64,000 nt of DNA from Nitrospirillum viridazoti (GCF_007827975.1 NZ_VITT01000021.1), one strand, 5' to 3'; positions 1-8,707 are shown, counted from the first letter of the stretch. Numbers and translations are program-made. Notes: generated from the letters alone by a model not told the origin.

Positions 1-89
1 GCAAAGCCCCCGCTTTCCTGCAAATCCGATTACTGACCGGACGCGGAAATACTCACCCTGCCAGGGCCCTAGCGATCATTCACGGACGA

Positions 90-149
90 CTAGCTGACGT
101 GCCGATCAACATCGTGCAGGGCATCGTCCGCCCAGAAGACTTGCGTCAC
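90..149 (-). pseudogene. truncated ParE-like toxin remnant
   Basis: A GTG codon overlaps the stop of the antitoxin gene (GTGA) and opens a frame of only 19 residues, beginning VTQVFWADDALHDVD, before a TAG. The first residues look like the N-terminus of ParE/RelE-family toxins, which often start with a short strand rich in V/W followed by an acidic helix. A functional ParE is about 90-100 residues, and I can find no frame in the remaining 89 bases that continues the fold convincingly. The toxin therefore appears inactivated by a stop or frameshift. The assignment rests on gene order and a short match. Confidence 0.45.
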
Positions 150-328
150 GATTTGGGCGATGAAACGGGCGGGGGTGCCTTTTTGCCAACAGCCCACTGC
201 TGCAGCCATTTGACAACAGTTGCATTATCGACCACTCGACCGGCATCGATGGAAGCTTGAGCTTCGTCGATAGCGCGGCGCTTGGCGTCTTCGTCCACGA
301 AGTCAAAAATGGAAGCGGGCTGAGTCAT
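146..328 (-). CDS. ParD-like antitoxin / small DNA-binding protein
   Basis: A 60-residue protein starting MTQPASIFDFVDEDAK. It contains the pattern DEAQASIDAGRVVDNATVVKW, which resembles the recognition and dimerisation region of short antitoxins that pair with ParE-type toxins. The next frame on the same strand starts with an overlapping GTG, the classic coupling of antitoxin to toxin, but that frame is broken after 19 codons. The start chosen is the ATG immediately before the conserved part; an ATG 13 codons upstream would add a poorly conserved extension. The gene lies 35 bp downstream of the SNF2 gene on the same strand and may be co-transcribed. The family assignment is inferred from pattern and context. 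Confidence 0.55.
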   Translation of the reverse strand: MTQPASIFDFVDEDAKRRAIDEAQASIDAGRVVDNATVVKWLQQWAVGKKAPPPVSSPKS

Positions 329-363
329 GCGGGAAGCATAGCACAGCCGTCCGGCCCCCCCCA

Positions 364-3300
364 TCACCCCACACCCCGGATCAAGGCCAGCAGATCCTCG
401 TCCGACAAGTGGCCGGCGGCATCAGCGTCCTGCAGCAGGGCGTCGGCCAGGTCGCGCTTGCGGCCGTGCAGGGCCACGATGCCCTCCTCGATGCTGCCCT
501 TCAGGATCAGGCGGTAGATGGTCACCGGCCGGCGCTGGCCAATGCGGTGGGCGCGGTCGGACGCCTGGTCCTCCACGGCGGGGTTCCACCACGGGTCCAG
601 GTGGATGACATAATCGGCGGCCGTCAGGTTCAGGCCCACGCCGCCGGCCTTCAGGCTGATCAGGAACAACTCGCCCTCGCCCGCCTGGAAGGCCGCCACC
701 CGCCGCTGCCGCTCCGCCGCCGTCAGGCTGCCGTCCAGCAGTTGATAGGTGACACCCATGCGGTCCAGGGCGGTGCGCACCCGCGCCAGGTGGCCGATGA
801 ATTGGCTGAACACCAGGGCGCGGTGGCCGCCCTCCCGCAGCTCATCCACCAGTTCCAGGAAGGCGTCCAGCTTGGCCGAGGGCAGGTGCGCATCGGCCGC
901 CACCAGGTCGGGGTGGCAGCAGGCCTGCCGCAGGCGGGTGATCTCCGCCAGGATGTGGATGCGGGACCGTTCGCCCGACATCTCCTCCAGCTTTTCCAAG
1001 GCGCGGCGGCGCAGGGCCTCGTAAAAGGCGATCTCCTCCGCCCCGCGCTCGACCAGCAGGGTCTGCTCCGTGCGCGGGGGCAGTTCGGACAGCACGGACG
1101 CCTTGGTTCGGCGCAGCAGGAAGGGTTGGACCACCGCGCGCAGGGCCGCGCGGGCACCGGGGCTGCGCGCCGCCTGGATGGGGGTGCCGAAGCGCTGGGC
1201 GAAGGTCTTGCGGCTGCCCAGCAGGCCGGGGTTGGTGAACTGGAACAGGCTCCACAGCTCTTCCAGGTCGTTTTCCACCGGCGTGCCGGTCAGGGCCAGG
1301 CGGAAGCCGGCGCTCAGCGCGCGGGCGGCCTGGGCGCGGCGGGTGTCCGGGTTCTTGATGGCCTGCGCCTCGTCCAGCACGGCCACGGCCCAGGGCACGG
1401 CCGCCAGCAACGCCTCTTCCCGCACCAGCAGGCCGTAGGTGGTGACCAGCACGTCGCCAGGGCCCAGGGCCCGCAGCACCTCCTGGCGCCCGCCTGTTTC
1501 GGCCAGGCGGTGGACGGTCAGGCCGGGGGCGAAGCGGGCCAATTCCGACTGCCAGTTGCCGGCGACGGAGGTGGGGGCCACCACCAGCATGGGGCCGTCG
1601 CCGGCCTTGGCCGCCATCAGGGCTATCGCCTGCACCGTCTTGCCCAGGCCCATGTCGTCGGCCAGCAGGGCGCCGGCACCCAGGCGCGCCAGTCGGCTCA
1701 TCCAGAAATATCCCTCCGCCTGGTAGTCGCGCAGTTCGGCGATCAGGCCGTTGGGCAGGCGCGGCTGCCAGGCCGCCGTGTCGTCCAGGCCCTGGATGAA
1801 GGCGCGCCAGGCCTGGTCCACCTGGGCCGAGGCCGCCTCCTCGACCAGGCCGCGCAGGGCGGCGCCGGCCGCGCGCGGGACCTTCACGCCCCCCATGCGC
1901 AACAGGCGGTCCAGCTGCTGGCGGAAATGGCGATCCAACGCCACGAACTGGCCGTCGCCCAGGGGCACGAAACGGCCGGGCGCGTCCTCAAGCCGGACCA
2001 GCAAATCCTTCAGGTCCAGCACCAGCCCCTCGTCCAGCTTCAGGGTTCCGCCCACGGCGAACCAGCTTTCGGTGCTTTTGACCGTGGTGCTGAAATGGCT
2101 GGCGCCGGCCTCGTCGCCGCGCAGGGTCAGCTTCTGCCCCTCCGGCCATTCCAGGGCCGGTGGTTGGGGCAGGGCCTTCAGCTCGCTCAGGAATTCCAGC
2201 GCGGCGCTCAGGCCCTCCAACTCCCATTCCCGGCCCTCGCCGCCCAGGCTGGGGCAGGCATCGGCCAGGGACTGGGCCAGGCGTTCCTCCGCCGCCAGGT
2301 CGCGCCGGGCGCGCCGGCCGTTGCCGGTGACGCGCCGGCTGCCCTGGCCGGGCGCGAAATGGGGGCCGTCGGGGCCCAGCGGCCGCACGACCAGCGTAAC
2401 CTTCAGGCCCGGGTCCAGCAGGCGCAGCCGCACCACCGGGGCGGGGTCGCCCTCCTCCGTCCGGCCCTCGTCCAGGTCCGCGGCCTCCACCCGCACCGGC
2501 AGGTCGGGCAGGCGTGAGCGGGCGATGGCGGCCAGGCGGTCACGCGCCGCGGCCGGCACGGTGATGCCATGAAGGCCTAGCAGCTTGGCGGCGGCCACGG
2601 CCTTGTCGTCGATCACCACCACGCGCCAGCGGGTGGGGCCCTCCACCTCGATGATCGCGTCGGTCTCGGCGGCCGGGTGCGACAGGGCCAGGCGATAGCC
2701 GTCCCGCGTGCCGGCCAGCACCAGCTCTGCCCGCGCCGGCACCAGCTCCACCGGCGGACCGGGTTCGCGCCGGTAGAACACGCGGGGGTGGCCCACCAGG
2801 GCCGGCAGGGTGTCGCGCGGCGGCAGGAAGTACTCATAGCGGGACCGGCCATGGCCCCAGCCGTCATAGTCGCGGGCGATGGTGGCGATGACGCGCCGGT
2901 CGAACTCATCCAGATAGGTCAGCTGGGCGTCGCCCTGGTACAGGCGCTTCAGCGGGATGGGGCGCCCCACGCTCCAGCCCTGGGTCGGGCTTTTGGTCGG
3001 GCCCCGCTGCTGCACCTGCTCCACCGGTTCCACCGCGCCGCTGCTGGGGTCGACCAGCCAGGCCAGGCGCTTGCCCGTGGTCTTCCTCTCCACCGGCGCC
3101 GGCGGTTCCAGCAGCGTCTCCAGGCTGTCCAGCGCCCGCTCCCACGATTCCTTGACCGGCAGCAAGGTCAGGAAGCGCAGCGTCACGTGCCTGTCGGGCC
3201 GCGCCAGATGGGTTTGATAGGGGGTGGGATTGTTGGCCACCCGGGCCAGCACCTCCGCCATCAGGTCGGCGGCCAGGGGCATGGTGGGGGCCAGATGGCG

Positions 3301-4455
3301 GAACCACTGGTCCCAGGCGTCGGCATGCTGGCGGGCCAGCGCCGCATCCATCACGGCCGCCGCCACGGCCACCAGCCCCAGGCCCAGGGGGGAGGGCCGG
3401 GCCATGGTGTCGGTGGCGCTCAACAGCCATTTCACACCGTTCAGCGCCGCCTCGGGCTTGTTGGCGGCCAGGTTGGCCAGGGCCTCGACGGCCATGGACC
3501 CCAGCGGGATCTGCCCGGCCTGGACGTGGTCCTGCGCCAGGGCGGGGATGGCGGCGTGCTGGGCCGGCTCGCCCCCCGCCAGCTGCGCGCACAGGTGCAG
3601 CACCCCCAGATGCCCGGGCAGGCCGCCCTTGCGCTTGCGCAGGGCCCGGCGGTGCAGGGTCACGGCCTCGGCGAACAGCGCGCGGGCCCGGGGCGCATCC
3701 CCTGACAGCAGGGCCTGGGCGGCCACATAGGGCAGGGCCGCGTCGCTTGAGGGTGGATTGGCCAGCAATGCCTGCAACGCTGGCACGTCGCCGCTCAGCA
3801 GGTGGAAATCCGCGATCAGGGGGAAGCAATCATGGCGCAGCGTGGGATGCGCCTGGGCATGGGCCACCAGGGCCGGTAGGTCCGGCGACATCTCCGCCGT
3901 TGCGACCCAATGCCCGACCTTCACCGCCAGCAGCGTCGCCTGGATGACGGGCGCGCGCCCGGCCAGCCAGTCGACTCCCAGGGGTATCAGGGTGAAGGGA
4001 CGCGTGAACGGCTCGGTTAACGCCGTGGCGGGGCGCTTGGTCAAGGTCAGCAGGCGCTGGAACTCCGCGCCATCGTTCTGCAGGGCCGCCAGGCGCAGTC
4101 CCCGTGCCAGGTCGATCTCCACCAGCTTGGGGTCCCAATAGCTTTTCGATTCACCGGGCAGCTGGGTGCGGATGGCAATGGCCAGGGCCTTGCCCTCCGC
4201 CGTCTCCAGCGCCGCGATGGCAACGGCGTGGGCCTGCGCGGGCGGGCAGGTCATCTTGTTGTTCAGCAGGCCGTGGCGGCGCAGGCTGTTCTGCGCCTCG
4301 ATCAGCGCCTCATGAGTCCAGGGGGTGGGGCTGACGCGCGCCTGGTTCAGGCAATCCAGCAGCGCCCGGGCCGGCGGCAGCGGGCCGATCAGGGCGATGA
4401 GGCGCAGCAGGATGCGGTCGGGCGGCGAAAGCGCGTCGAGATCGGGCGGGGTCAT
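364..4455 (-). CDS. SNF2-family DEAD/DEAH ATPase (helicase-like)
   Basis: A 1363-residue Swi2/Snf2 ATPase. Around residue 930 it has motif I in the form LADDMGLGKTVQAIAL, near residue 1025 the DEAQ form of motif II, then TGTPVEN. The C-terminal helicase lobe has LLDGSL, LKAGGVGLNLT and DPWWNPAVEDQASDRAHRIGQ. These are the RapA/HepA-type motifs of dsDNA translocases that remodel protein-DNA complexes. The first roughly 900 residues are a long accessory region rich in Ala and Leu with no motif I can name, as in many bacterial SNF2 proteins. The ATG at 4455 was chosen because upstream codons run into the pseG end. The stop of pseG is only 19 bp upstream, so co-transcription is likely, but no functional link is evident. 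Confidence 0.9.
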   Translation of the reverse strand: MTPPDLDALSPPDRILLRLIALIGPLPPARALLDCLNQARVSPTPWTHEALIEAQNSLRRHGLLNNKMTCPPAQAHAVAIAALETAEGKALAIAIRTQLPGESKSYWDPKLVEIDLARGLRLAALQNDGAEFQRLLTLTKRPATALTEPFTRPFTLIPLGVDWLAGRAPVIQATLLAVKVGHWVATAEMSPDLPALVAHAQAHPTLRHDCFPLIADFHLLSGDVPALQALLANPPSSDAALPYVAAQALLSGDAPRARALFAEAVTLHRRALRKRKGGLPGHLGVLHLCAQLAGGEPAQHAAIPALAQDHVQAGQIPLGSMAVEALANLAANKPEAALNGVKWLLSATDTMARPSPLGLGLVAVAAAVMDAALARQHADAWDQWFRHLAPTMPLAADLMAEVLARVANNPTPYQTHLARPDRHVTLRFLTLLPVKESWERALDSLETLLEPPAPVERKTTGKRLAWLVDPSSGAVEPVEQVQQRGPTKSPTQGWSVGRPIPLKRLYQGDAQLTYLDEFDRRVIATIARDYDGWGHGRSRYEYFLPPRDTLPALVGHPRVFYRREPGPPVELVPARAELVLAGTRDGYRLALSHPAAETDAIIEVEGPTRWRVVVIDDKAVAAAKLLGLHGITVPAAARDRLAAIARSRLPDLPVRVEAADLDEGRTEEGDPAPVVRLRLLDPGLKVTLVVRPLGPDGPHFAPGQGSRRVTGNGRRARRDLAAEERLAQSLADACPSLGGEGREWELEGLSAALEFLSELKALPQPPALEWPEGQKLTLRGDEAGASHFSTTVKSTESWFAVGGTLKLDEGLVLDLKDLLVRLEDAPGRFVPLGDGQFVALDRHFRQQLDRLLRMGGVKVPRAAGAALRGLVEEAASAQVDQAWRAFIQGLDDTAAWQPRLPNGLIAELRDYQAEGYFWMSRLARLGAGALLADDMGLGKTVQAIALMAAKAGDGPMLVVAPTSVAGNWQSELARFAPGLTVHRLAETGGRQEVLRALGPGDVLVTTYGLLVREEALLAAVPWAVAVLDEAQAIKNPDTRRAQAARALSAGFRLALTGTPVENDLEELWSLFQFTNPGLLGSRKTFAQRFGTPIQAARSPGARAALRAVVQPFLLRRTKASVLSELPPRTEQTLLVERGAEEIAFYEALRRRALEKLEEMSGERSRIHILAEITRLRQACCHPDLVAADAHLPSAKLDAFLELVDELREGGHRALVFSQFIGHLARVRTALDRMGVTYQLLDGSLTAAERQRRVAAFQAGEGELFLISLKAGGVGLNLTAADYVIHLDPWWNPAVEDQASDRAHRIGQRRPVTIYRLILKGSIEEGIVALHGRKRDLADALLQDADAAGHLSDEDLLALIRGVG

Positions 4456-4474
4456 GCAGCGACCATAACGGCGA

Positions 4475-5536
4475 TCAGGTTGGCAGGGCCAGCAACGCGT
4501 CGGCGATGCGCACCGCGCCCAGCCCGTCCACCACCTGGCCGTCATCGCCCTCGCCGATGCGGTGGCTCAGGGCCGCGCGTGCGTCGGCATCGGCCCACAG
4601 CGCCAGGGCGTCGGCCGTGATACGCTCCGCCGCCTCGGCCTTGTCCACGCCGCGCGCGTCGATGACCCGGGCCTTGCCCGATGCCGCCACCGCGCCGGCA
4701 CTGCTGGCCTGGTTGTCCGCCACCACCACCAGCAGCGTGGGCACCGCCAGGCAGGCCAACTCCCCCAAGGTGCCGCCGGCGGCGGACAGGGCCAAGCCGG
4801 CCTCGCGCATCAGGTCGGCCATGCGCGGTGTTTCCACATGCACAACCGTGTTGGGGTAGCGGTCGGCGGCGGTGCGGATGCAGTCGGCGTTGGGGTTGCT
4901 GCCGCCCACCACCACGTCCAGGCCGACACCGGCGGGCAAGGCTGGGGCCAGGCGCTTCAGGCAGGGCAGGGTCAGGCCCGCCGGGTCGGTGCCGCCGAAG
5001 GTCAGCAGCAGGCGGCGACGGCGGTCCAGAGGGGGCAGGGCCTGGCCGCGCGCCCGGCGGAACTCCGCCCGCAGGGGGGCATAGGCGGGCCCCAGCGCCA
5101 GCAAGGCATCCGGGTTGGCGGCGCGATAGGCGGCCTCATCCACCGCCGCGCTCGGGTTCACGATCAACCGGGCGTGCAGGGGCCGCGTGCCCGGCCCGTC
5201 ATCGAAGGCCATGACCGGTCTGCCCAGCGCCGCCAGGCCGGCACGATAGGCATCGTTGAAGTGATAGCCGTCCAGGATCACGGCGCGGGCGTCGTGCCGG
5301 CGTATCTGCCCGGCCAGGCTGGCCAGGTCCGCCCCGCTTGCCGCCGGGCTCGCCAGCAGGCTGACGCCGAAGCCGGCGGCGTCCAGGCGATGCGCCAGGG
5401 CTGGCGGCAGGTCCACGGCCGCGAACAGGGGTGACACCCCTCGTTCCCGCAGGGCTTCCGCCACCGACAGGCAGCGCATGACATGGCCGGTGCCCATGGA
5501 CGCGGTGGCGTCGGCGCGGATCAGGATGGTGCTCAA
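4475..5536 (-). CDS. pseG: PseG: UDP-2,4-diacetamido-2,4,6-trideoxy-beta-L-altropyranose hydrolase
   Basis: A 353-residue GT-B-fold hydrolase that removes UDP in the fourth step of pseudaminic acid synthesis. The N-terminus ILIRADATASMGTGHVMRC carries the GxGHxMRC signature, and His18 corresponds to the catalytic base of PseG. Further on are DGYHF, FGGTDPAGLT, which fits the nucleotide-binding half, and AAGGTLGELACLAVP. The start is a TTG with AAAGG about 7 nt upstream. The gene is divergent from the KAS III gene and lies about 27 kb from pseB/pseC in this window. The family also includes the LegG-like hydrolase NeuC only remotely, so the PseG assignment is favoured by the presence of PseB and PseC. 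Confidence 0.88.
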   Translation of the reverse strand: MSTILIRADATASMGTGHVMRCLSVAEALRERGVSPLFAAVDLPPALAHRLDAAGFGVSLLASPAASGADLASLAGQIRRHDARAVILDGYHFNDAYRAGLAALGRPVMAFDDGPGTRPLHARLIVNPSAAVDEAAYRAANPDALLALGPAYAPLRAEFRRARGQALPPLDRRRRLLLTFGGTDPAGLTLPCLKRLAPALPAGVGLDVVVGGSNPNADCIRTAADRYPNTVVHVETPRMADLMREAGLALSAAGGTLGELACLAVPTLLVVVADNQASSAGAVAASGKARVIDARGVDKAEAAERITADALALWADADARAALSHRIGEGDDGQVVDGLGAVRIADALLALPT

Positions 5537-5611
5537 CAGAGGGCCTTTGGCATCGGGACCGGAATGACCATAGTATAGCAGCTAAAGACACTTCTCTCAG
5601 GGCGGGTTGCG

Positions 5612-6694
5612 GTGAAGGCCATCGTCGAAGGCGTGCGGATCAAGGGCTTCCGGGCCGTGGTGCCGAAGGAACGGCATTCCTATCTGGAAGACCACACCCT
5701 GTTCACCGAGGAAGAATCGCGAAAGCTCTACGCTACCATTGGCGTGGCGGAGCGGCGCCTGCTGCCCCGGCCCTATATGGCGTCCGACATGTGCGTGGCG
5801 GCGGCCGAGGGGCTGATGCGGCAGTTGGGCTGGGACCCGGCCTCGGTCGATCTGCTGATCTTCGTCAGCCAGGATGCCGATTATGTGCTGCCCGTCACCG
5901 CCGCCGTCATGCAGCGGCGCCTGGGCCTGCCGACCAGCGCGGCAGCCTTCGACGTGCCGCTGGGCTGTTCCGGCTTCGCCTACGGCACCTGGATGGCGTC
6001 GCGCCTCCTGGGCGGCAGCACGGCGCGGCGTGCGCTGGTGCTGGCCGGCGACAATTCCGCCCGCTGGCTGCGCCCGGACGACCGCGCCACCCTTCCCCTG
6101 TTCGGCGACGCGGGCAGCGCCACGGCGCTGGAAGTGGATGCCGACGCGCCCCCCATCCACGCCATCCTGGGCACCGATGGCAGCGGGGCCAAGCACATCT
6201 TCGTGAAGGCCGGCGGCAAGCGCGACTGCTTGATCCCGGGCGAGGAGCCGTGGTCGGAGGAAGAGCACAAGCGCCTCTACCGCGACGCCCGCCTGCACCT
6301 GAATGGGGCGGAGGTCTTCACCTTCACCCTGCGCTCCGTCCCGCCGCTGCTGCGCGAGGCGATGGAACATGCCGGCGTGACGCTGGACGATTTGGACATG
6401 ATCGTCCCGCACCAGGCCAACCGCATGATGCTGGAACACATCCGCAAGAAGATCGGGGCGGCGCCCGAGCGCTTCCTGATCGACATGGAGAAGTTCGGCA
6501 ACACCAGTTCGGCCTCCGTCCCGCTGGCCATCTGCCACCGTATGGGCCCCATGCTGGCGGAAGGCCCGAAGAAGCTGCTGATGGCCGGCTTCGGCGTCGG
6601 GTGGTCCTGGGGCACCCTGGTGGCGGAGGTCGGGCCCATCGCCGAGCCCACGCTGGCGGAGTTGCCGGACGATTTCGCGCCGCTGGAAGTCTGA
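5612..6694 (+). CDS. 3-oxoacyl-ACP synthase III (KAS III/FabH-like)
   Basis: A 360-residue thiolase-fold condensing enzyme starting at GTG. The catalytic triad is visible: Cys119 in PLGCSGFAYG, His267 in VPHQANRMML and Asn297 in FGNTSSASVPLA. It therefore should condense an acyl-CoA with malonyl-ACP or transfer an acyl group. It is about 40 residues longer than housekeeping FabH, and its context is not a fatty-acid operon. It starts 75 bp from the divergent pseG, and KAS III paralogues are often found in nonulosonic-acid or flagellin-glycosylation islands, where their substrate is usually unknown. Its TGA overlaps the ATG of the next gene (TGATG), so the two are translationally coupled. Confidence 0.85.
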   Translation: MKAIVEGVRIKGFRAVVPKERHSYLEDHTLFTEEESRKLYATIGVAERRLLPRPYMASDMCVAAAEGLMRQLGWDPASVDLLIFVSQDADYVLPVTAAVMQRRLGLPTSAAAFDVPLGCSGFAYGTWMASRLLGGSTARRALVLAGDNSARWLRPDDRATLPLFGDAGSATALEVDADAPPIHAILGTDGSGAKHIFVKAGGKRDCLIPGEEPWSEEEHKRLYRDARLHLNGAEVFTFTLRSVPPLLREAMEHAGVTLDDLDMIVPHQANRMMLEHIRKKIGAAPERFLIDMEKFGNTSSASVPLAICHRMGPMLAEGPKKLLMAGFGVGWSWGTLVAEVGPIAEPTLAELPDDFAPLEV

Positions 6695-7620
6695 TGCCCG
6701 TGAACGCCTGGGACCTGCCGCCGGAGCAGCCGTGCTGGCCGTTCGATGGCGGCGATTGGCGCATGGCCATGGGCCTGATGGCCCTGGACCCCGCCCGGTG
6801 GCTGATGGTGGACGACAGCTGCCCTGCCCTGCTGGCGCAGCGCCGCCAGTTGCTGGCCCAGCGGCATGGGGCCGTGACCGGCTTCCTGCCGGGCAGCGAG
6901 GCGGCCCAAGGGGAATTGTTGGCGTTGCTGGCGGACCATCTGTCCCATCACTTCCCGGGTGCCTACACCCGCGACGGGCACCGTTTCACTTGCCACATCA
7001 CTGGCGATGCATGGGACTTGGCGGACGTGGGCCCCAATCCGCTGGAGGTCGCGGGCCGCCTGGTGGCGGAGGACCTCTGCCTGTTGCTGCCGGGCCCTGA
7101 TGATGTCCTGGTGCTGGCCGCCGCCGTGCTGTGCTTCCCCAACCGGTGGCGTCTGCATGAGAAGCTGGGGCGGCCCATGGCCGGCATTCACGCGCCGGTG
7201 GCCCTCTACGGTGAAAAGCTGGCGCGGCCGGTGGACCGCTTCCTGGAAACCCTGGCGCCGGAACGGCCGGTATGGCGCATGAACTGGGGCCTGAACGACG
7301 ACCCCGCCCTGTTCCAGCCGGACGAGGTGGCGCACACCGCCGCCGATGCCGCCATCACCGCCGACAACGCCGGGCGCCGCCTGTTCCTGCGCATCGAACG
7401 CCAGACCCTGCGCCGCCTGCCCGCCACCGGTGCCGTGCTGTTCACCATCCGCACCTATCAGCGCGCCCTGGCCGACCTGACCGCGACCGAGGCGGCGCAG
7501 TTCGCCCACGTCCTGCGCACGGTGCCGGAGCCGGTGGCCCGTTACAAAGGCTTGACGCGCACGGGCGGCCCCGCCCTTGGCTTCCTGGACCGTTTGGCGC
7601 AAGGCCTCGGCCCCTCATAA
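6694..7620 (+). CDS. DUF3445 family, haem-dependent oxidative N-demethylase-like
   Basis: A 308-residue protein matching the DUF3445 family (PF11927), whose characterised members are haem-dependent oxidative N-demethylases. Landmarks are the N-terminal FDGGDWRMAMGLMALDPARW, the central AEDLCLLLP and VLAAAVLCFPNRWRLHEKLGRPMAGIHAPV, and the C-terminal LFLRIERQTLRRLPATGAVLFTIRTYQ. The PNRW...IH.PV segment is the family signature. The gene overlaps the KAS III gene by one base pair in TGATG, which suggests one transcript and perhaps one pathway. The substrate is unknown. No partner reductase lies in the operon. Confidence 0.82.
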   Translation: MPVNAWDLPPEQPCWPFDGGDWRMAMGLMALDPARWLMVDDSCPALLAQRRQLLAQRHGAVTGFLPGSEAAQGELLALLADHLSHHFPGAYTRDGHRFTCHITGDAWDLADVGPNPLEVAGRLVAEDLCLLLPGPDDVLVLAAAVLCFPNRWRLHEKLGRPMAGIHAPVALYGEKLARPVDRFLETLAPERPVWRMNWGLNDDPALFQPDEVAHTAADAAITADNAGRRLFLRIERQTLRRLPATGAVLFTIRTYQRALADLTATEAAQFAHVLRTVPEPVARYKGLTRTGGPALGFLDRLAQGLGPS

Positions 7621-7651
7621 GGCCCATGAGGAAATTCCAACCGTCCCCGTG

Positions 7652-7680
7652 TTGACAGGGTGGGCGCGGAATTGTCCTAT
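7652..7680 (+). promoter_or_regulatory. sigma-70-type promoter for the riboswitch-ribB transcript
   Basis: TTGACA at 7652-7657, a 17-bp spacer and TCCTAT at 7675-7680. The -35 is a perfect match to consensus. It lies just after the DUF3445 stop and about 40 bp before the FMN aptamer, which is the expected place for the leader's promoter. Transcription would start near 7687. Confidence 0.6.
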
Positions 7681-7685
7681 CGACA

Positions 7686-7711
7686 CGCCATCCGGCCATC
7701 GCCGGATGGCG
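7686..7711 (+). repeat. perfect inverted repeat upstream of the FMN aptamer
   Basis: CGCCATCCGG at 7686-7695 is mirrored by CCGGATGGCG at 7702-7711 around a six-base loop. It would form a 10-11 bp hairpin at the very 5' end of the predicted ribB leader, or act as a terminator of the KAS III-DUF3445 transcript. There is no T run after it, so a 5' stabilising hairpin is as likely as termination. Confidence 0.5.
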
Positions 7712-7718
7712 ACATGCT

Positions 7719-7870
7719 TGTTCTCAGGGCAGGGTGGAAATCCCGACCGGCGGTATCCCCTCTTGATGGAGGGGGAGCCCGCGAGCGCCCGGGGGTGGTA
7801 ACGCCCGCGGGGTCAGCAGACCCGGTGAAACGCCGGGGCCGACGGTTACAGTCCGGATGAAAGAGGATGA
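7719..7870 (+). promoter_or_regulatory. FMN riboswitch (RFN element)
   Basis: The hallmark blocks of the RFN aptamer are present in order: CAGGGCAGGGTGGAAATCCC and GACCGGCGGTA at the 5' side, then GGTCAGCAGACCCGGTG, and the closing block GCCGACGGTTACAGTCCGGATG followed by AAAGAGGA. Two variable hairpins are visible between them (ATCCCCTCTTGATGGAGGGG and CCGCGAGCGCCCGGG...). The element precedes ribB, a classical target. FMN binding is expected to reduce expression of the downstream gene. Confidence 0.96.
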
Positions 7871-7951
7871 GCCGGCCCGCGGTGCGCCGGCGCCCCCCTT
7901 GGGCCCTGCCGGGTCCGGGTCGGGAACGCGTACGCGCACGGGGCCTGCCCC

Positions 7952-7983
7952 GGGGGGACGAGTCCGTCCGCCCATCGTCTTTT
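7952..7983 (+). terminator. expression-platform terminator of the FMN riboswitch
   Basis: GGGGGGACG (7952-7960), loop AGTC, CGTCCGCCC (7965-7973), with one mismatch in the 9-bp stem, followed shortly by TCTTTT (7978-7983). It lies between the aptamer and the ribB start, the place of an intrinsic terminator in riboswitches that act by premature termination. I could not fold the competing antiterminator by eye. Confidence 0.5.
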
Positions 7984-8029
7984 CGCGCCCTGATTCAGGC
8001 TCGCCCGATTGTTCAACGGAGTGAGACCC

Positions 8030-8707
8030 TTGAGTCAGATTTCCCAAATCCCCACCCATGACGACGATTTGCTGTCCCGTTTCGGCGATGCCGAGACCCG
8101 GGTGGCCCGCGCCGTGGCTGCCATCCAGGCGGGCCGGGGCGTGATTGTCGTCGATGATGCCGACCGTGAGAACGAAGGCGACGTCATCTACGCCGCCGAC
8201 AGCCTGACGGTGGAACAGATGGCGCTGCTGATCCGCGATTGCAGCGGCATCGTCTGCCTGGTGCTGACCGACGAACGCGCCCGCGCCCTGGACCTGCCGC
8301 CCATGGTGGGCGCCAATTCCTCGCGCTACGGCACCGCATTCACCGTCAGCATCGAGGCCAAGGCCGGCGTCACCACCGGTGTCTCGGCCGCGGATCGTGT
8401 CACCACCATCCGCACGGCCATCGCCGATGGCGCCCAGCCGGAAGACCTGGCCCGCCCCGGCCACGTCTTCCCCTTGCGTGCCCATCCCGGCGGGCTGGCG
8501 GCCCGCCGCGGGCATACCGAGGCCACCATCGACCTCGTGCGCCGCGCCGGCCGCACCCCCGCCGGCGTGCTGTGCGAGGTGATGAAGCCCGACGGCAGCA
8601 TGGCCCGCCTGCCCGACCTGGTGACCTATGCCGAAACCCACGGCATGCCCCTGGTCAGCATTGAGGATCTGGTGGCGGTGGCGGCCCCCTGGCGCGCCGT
8701 CGCCTGA
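8030..8707 (+). CDS. ribB: 3,4-dihydroxy-2-butanone-4-phosphate synthase
   Basis: A 225-residue enzyme that converts ribulose 5-phosphate to 3,4-dihydroxy-2-butanone 4-phosphate plus formate, the four-carbon precursor of riboflavin. Signatures are VIVVDDADRENEGDVIYAA with the acidic metal-binding DRENEGD, then TAFTVSIEAKAGVTTGVSAADR, RPGHVFPLRAHPGGL, RRGHTEATIDL and AGVLCEVMKPDGSMAR. It has no GTP cyclohydrolase II domain, so it is monofunctional. I favour the TTG start at 8030, preceded by GGAGTGAG at about 6 nt spacing, over the TTG seven codons upstream, which has no ribosome-binding site. It is regulated by the FMN riboswitch in its leader. Confidence 0.95.
   Translation: MSQISQIPTHDDDLLSRFGDAETRVARAVAAIQAGRGVIVVDDADRENEGDVIYAADSLTVEQMALLIRDCSGIVCLVLTDERARALDLPPMVGANSSRYGTAFTVSIEAKAGVTTGVSAADRVTTIRTAIADGAQPEDLARPGHVFPLRAHPGGLAARRGHTEATIDLVRRAGRTPAGVLCEVMKPDGSMARLPDLVTYAETHGMPLVSIEDLVAVAAPWRAVA

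Noticed and set aside
409..2517. A 702-codon plus-strand frame opposite the SNF2 gene
   Set aside because: No recognisable domain, abnormal composition, and it covers clear SNF2 motifs on the other strand.
5791..7620. Reading the DUF3445 gene as a 609-codon frame starting within the KAS III gene
   Set aside because: Its first 300 residues are out of frame with the KAS III catalytic motifs and are of low complexity. The real start is the ATG overlapping the KAS III stop.
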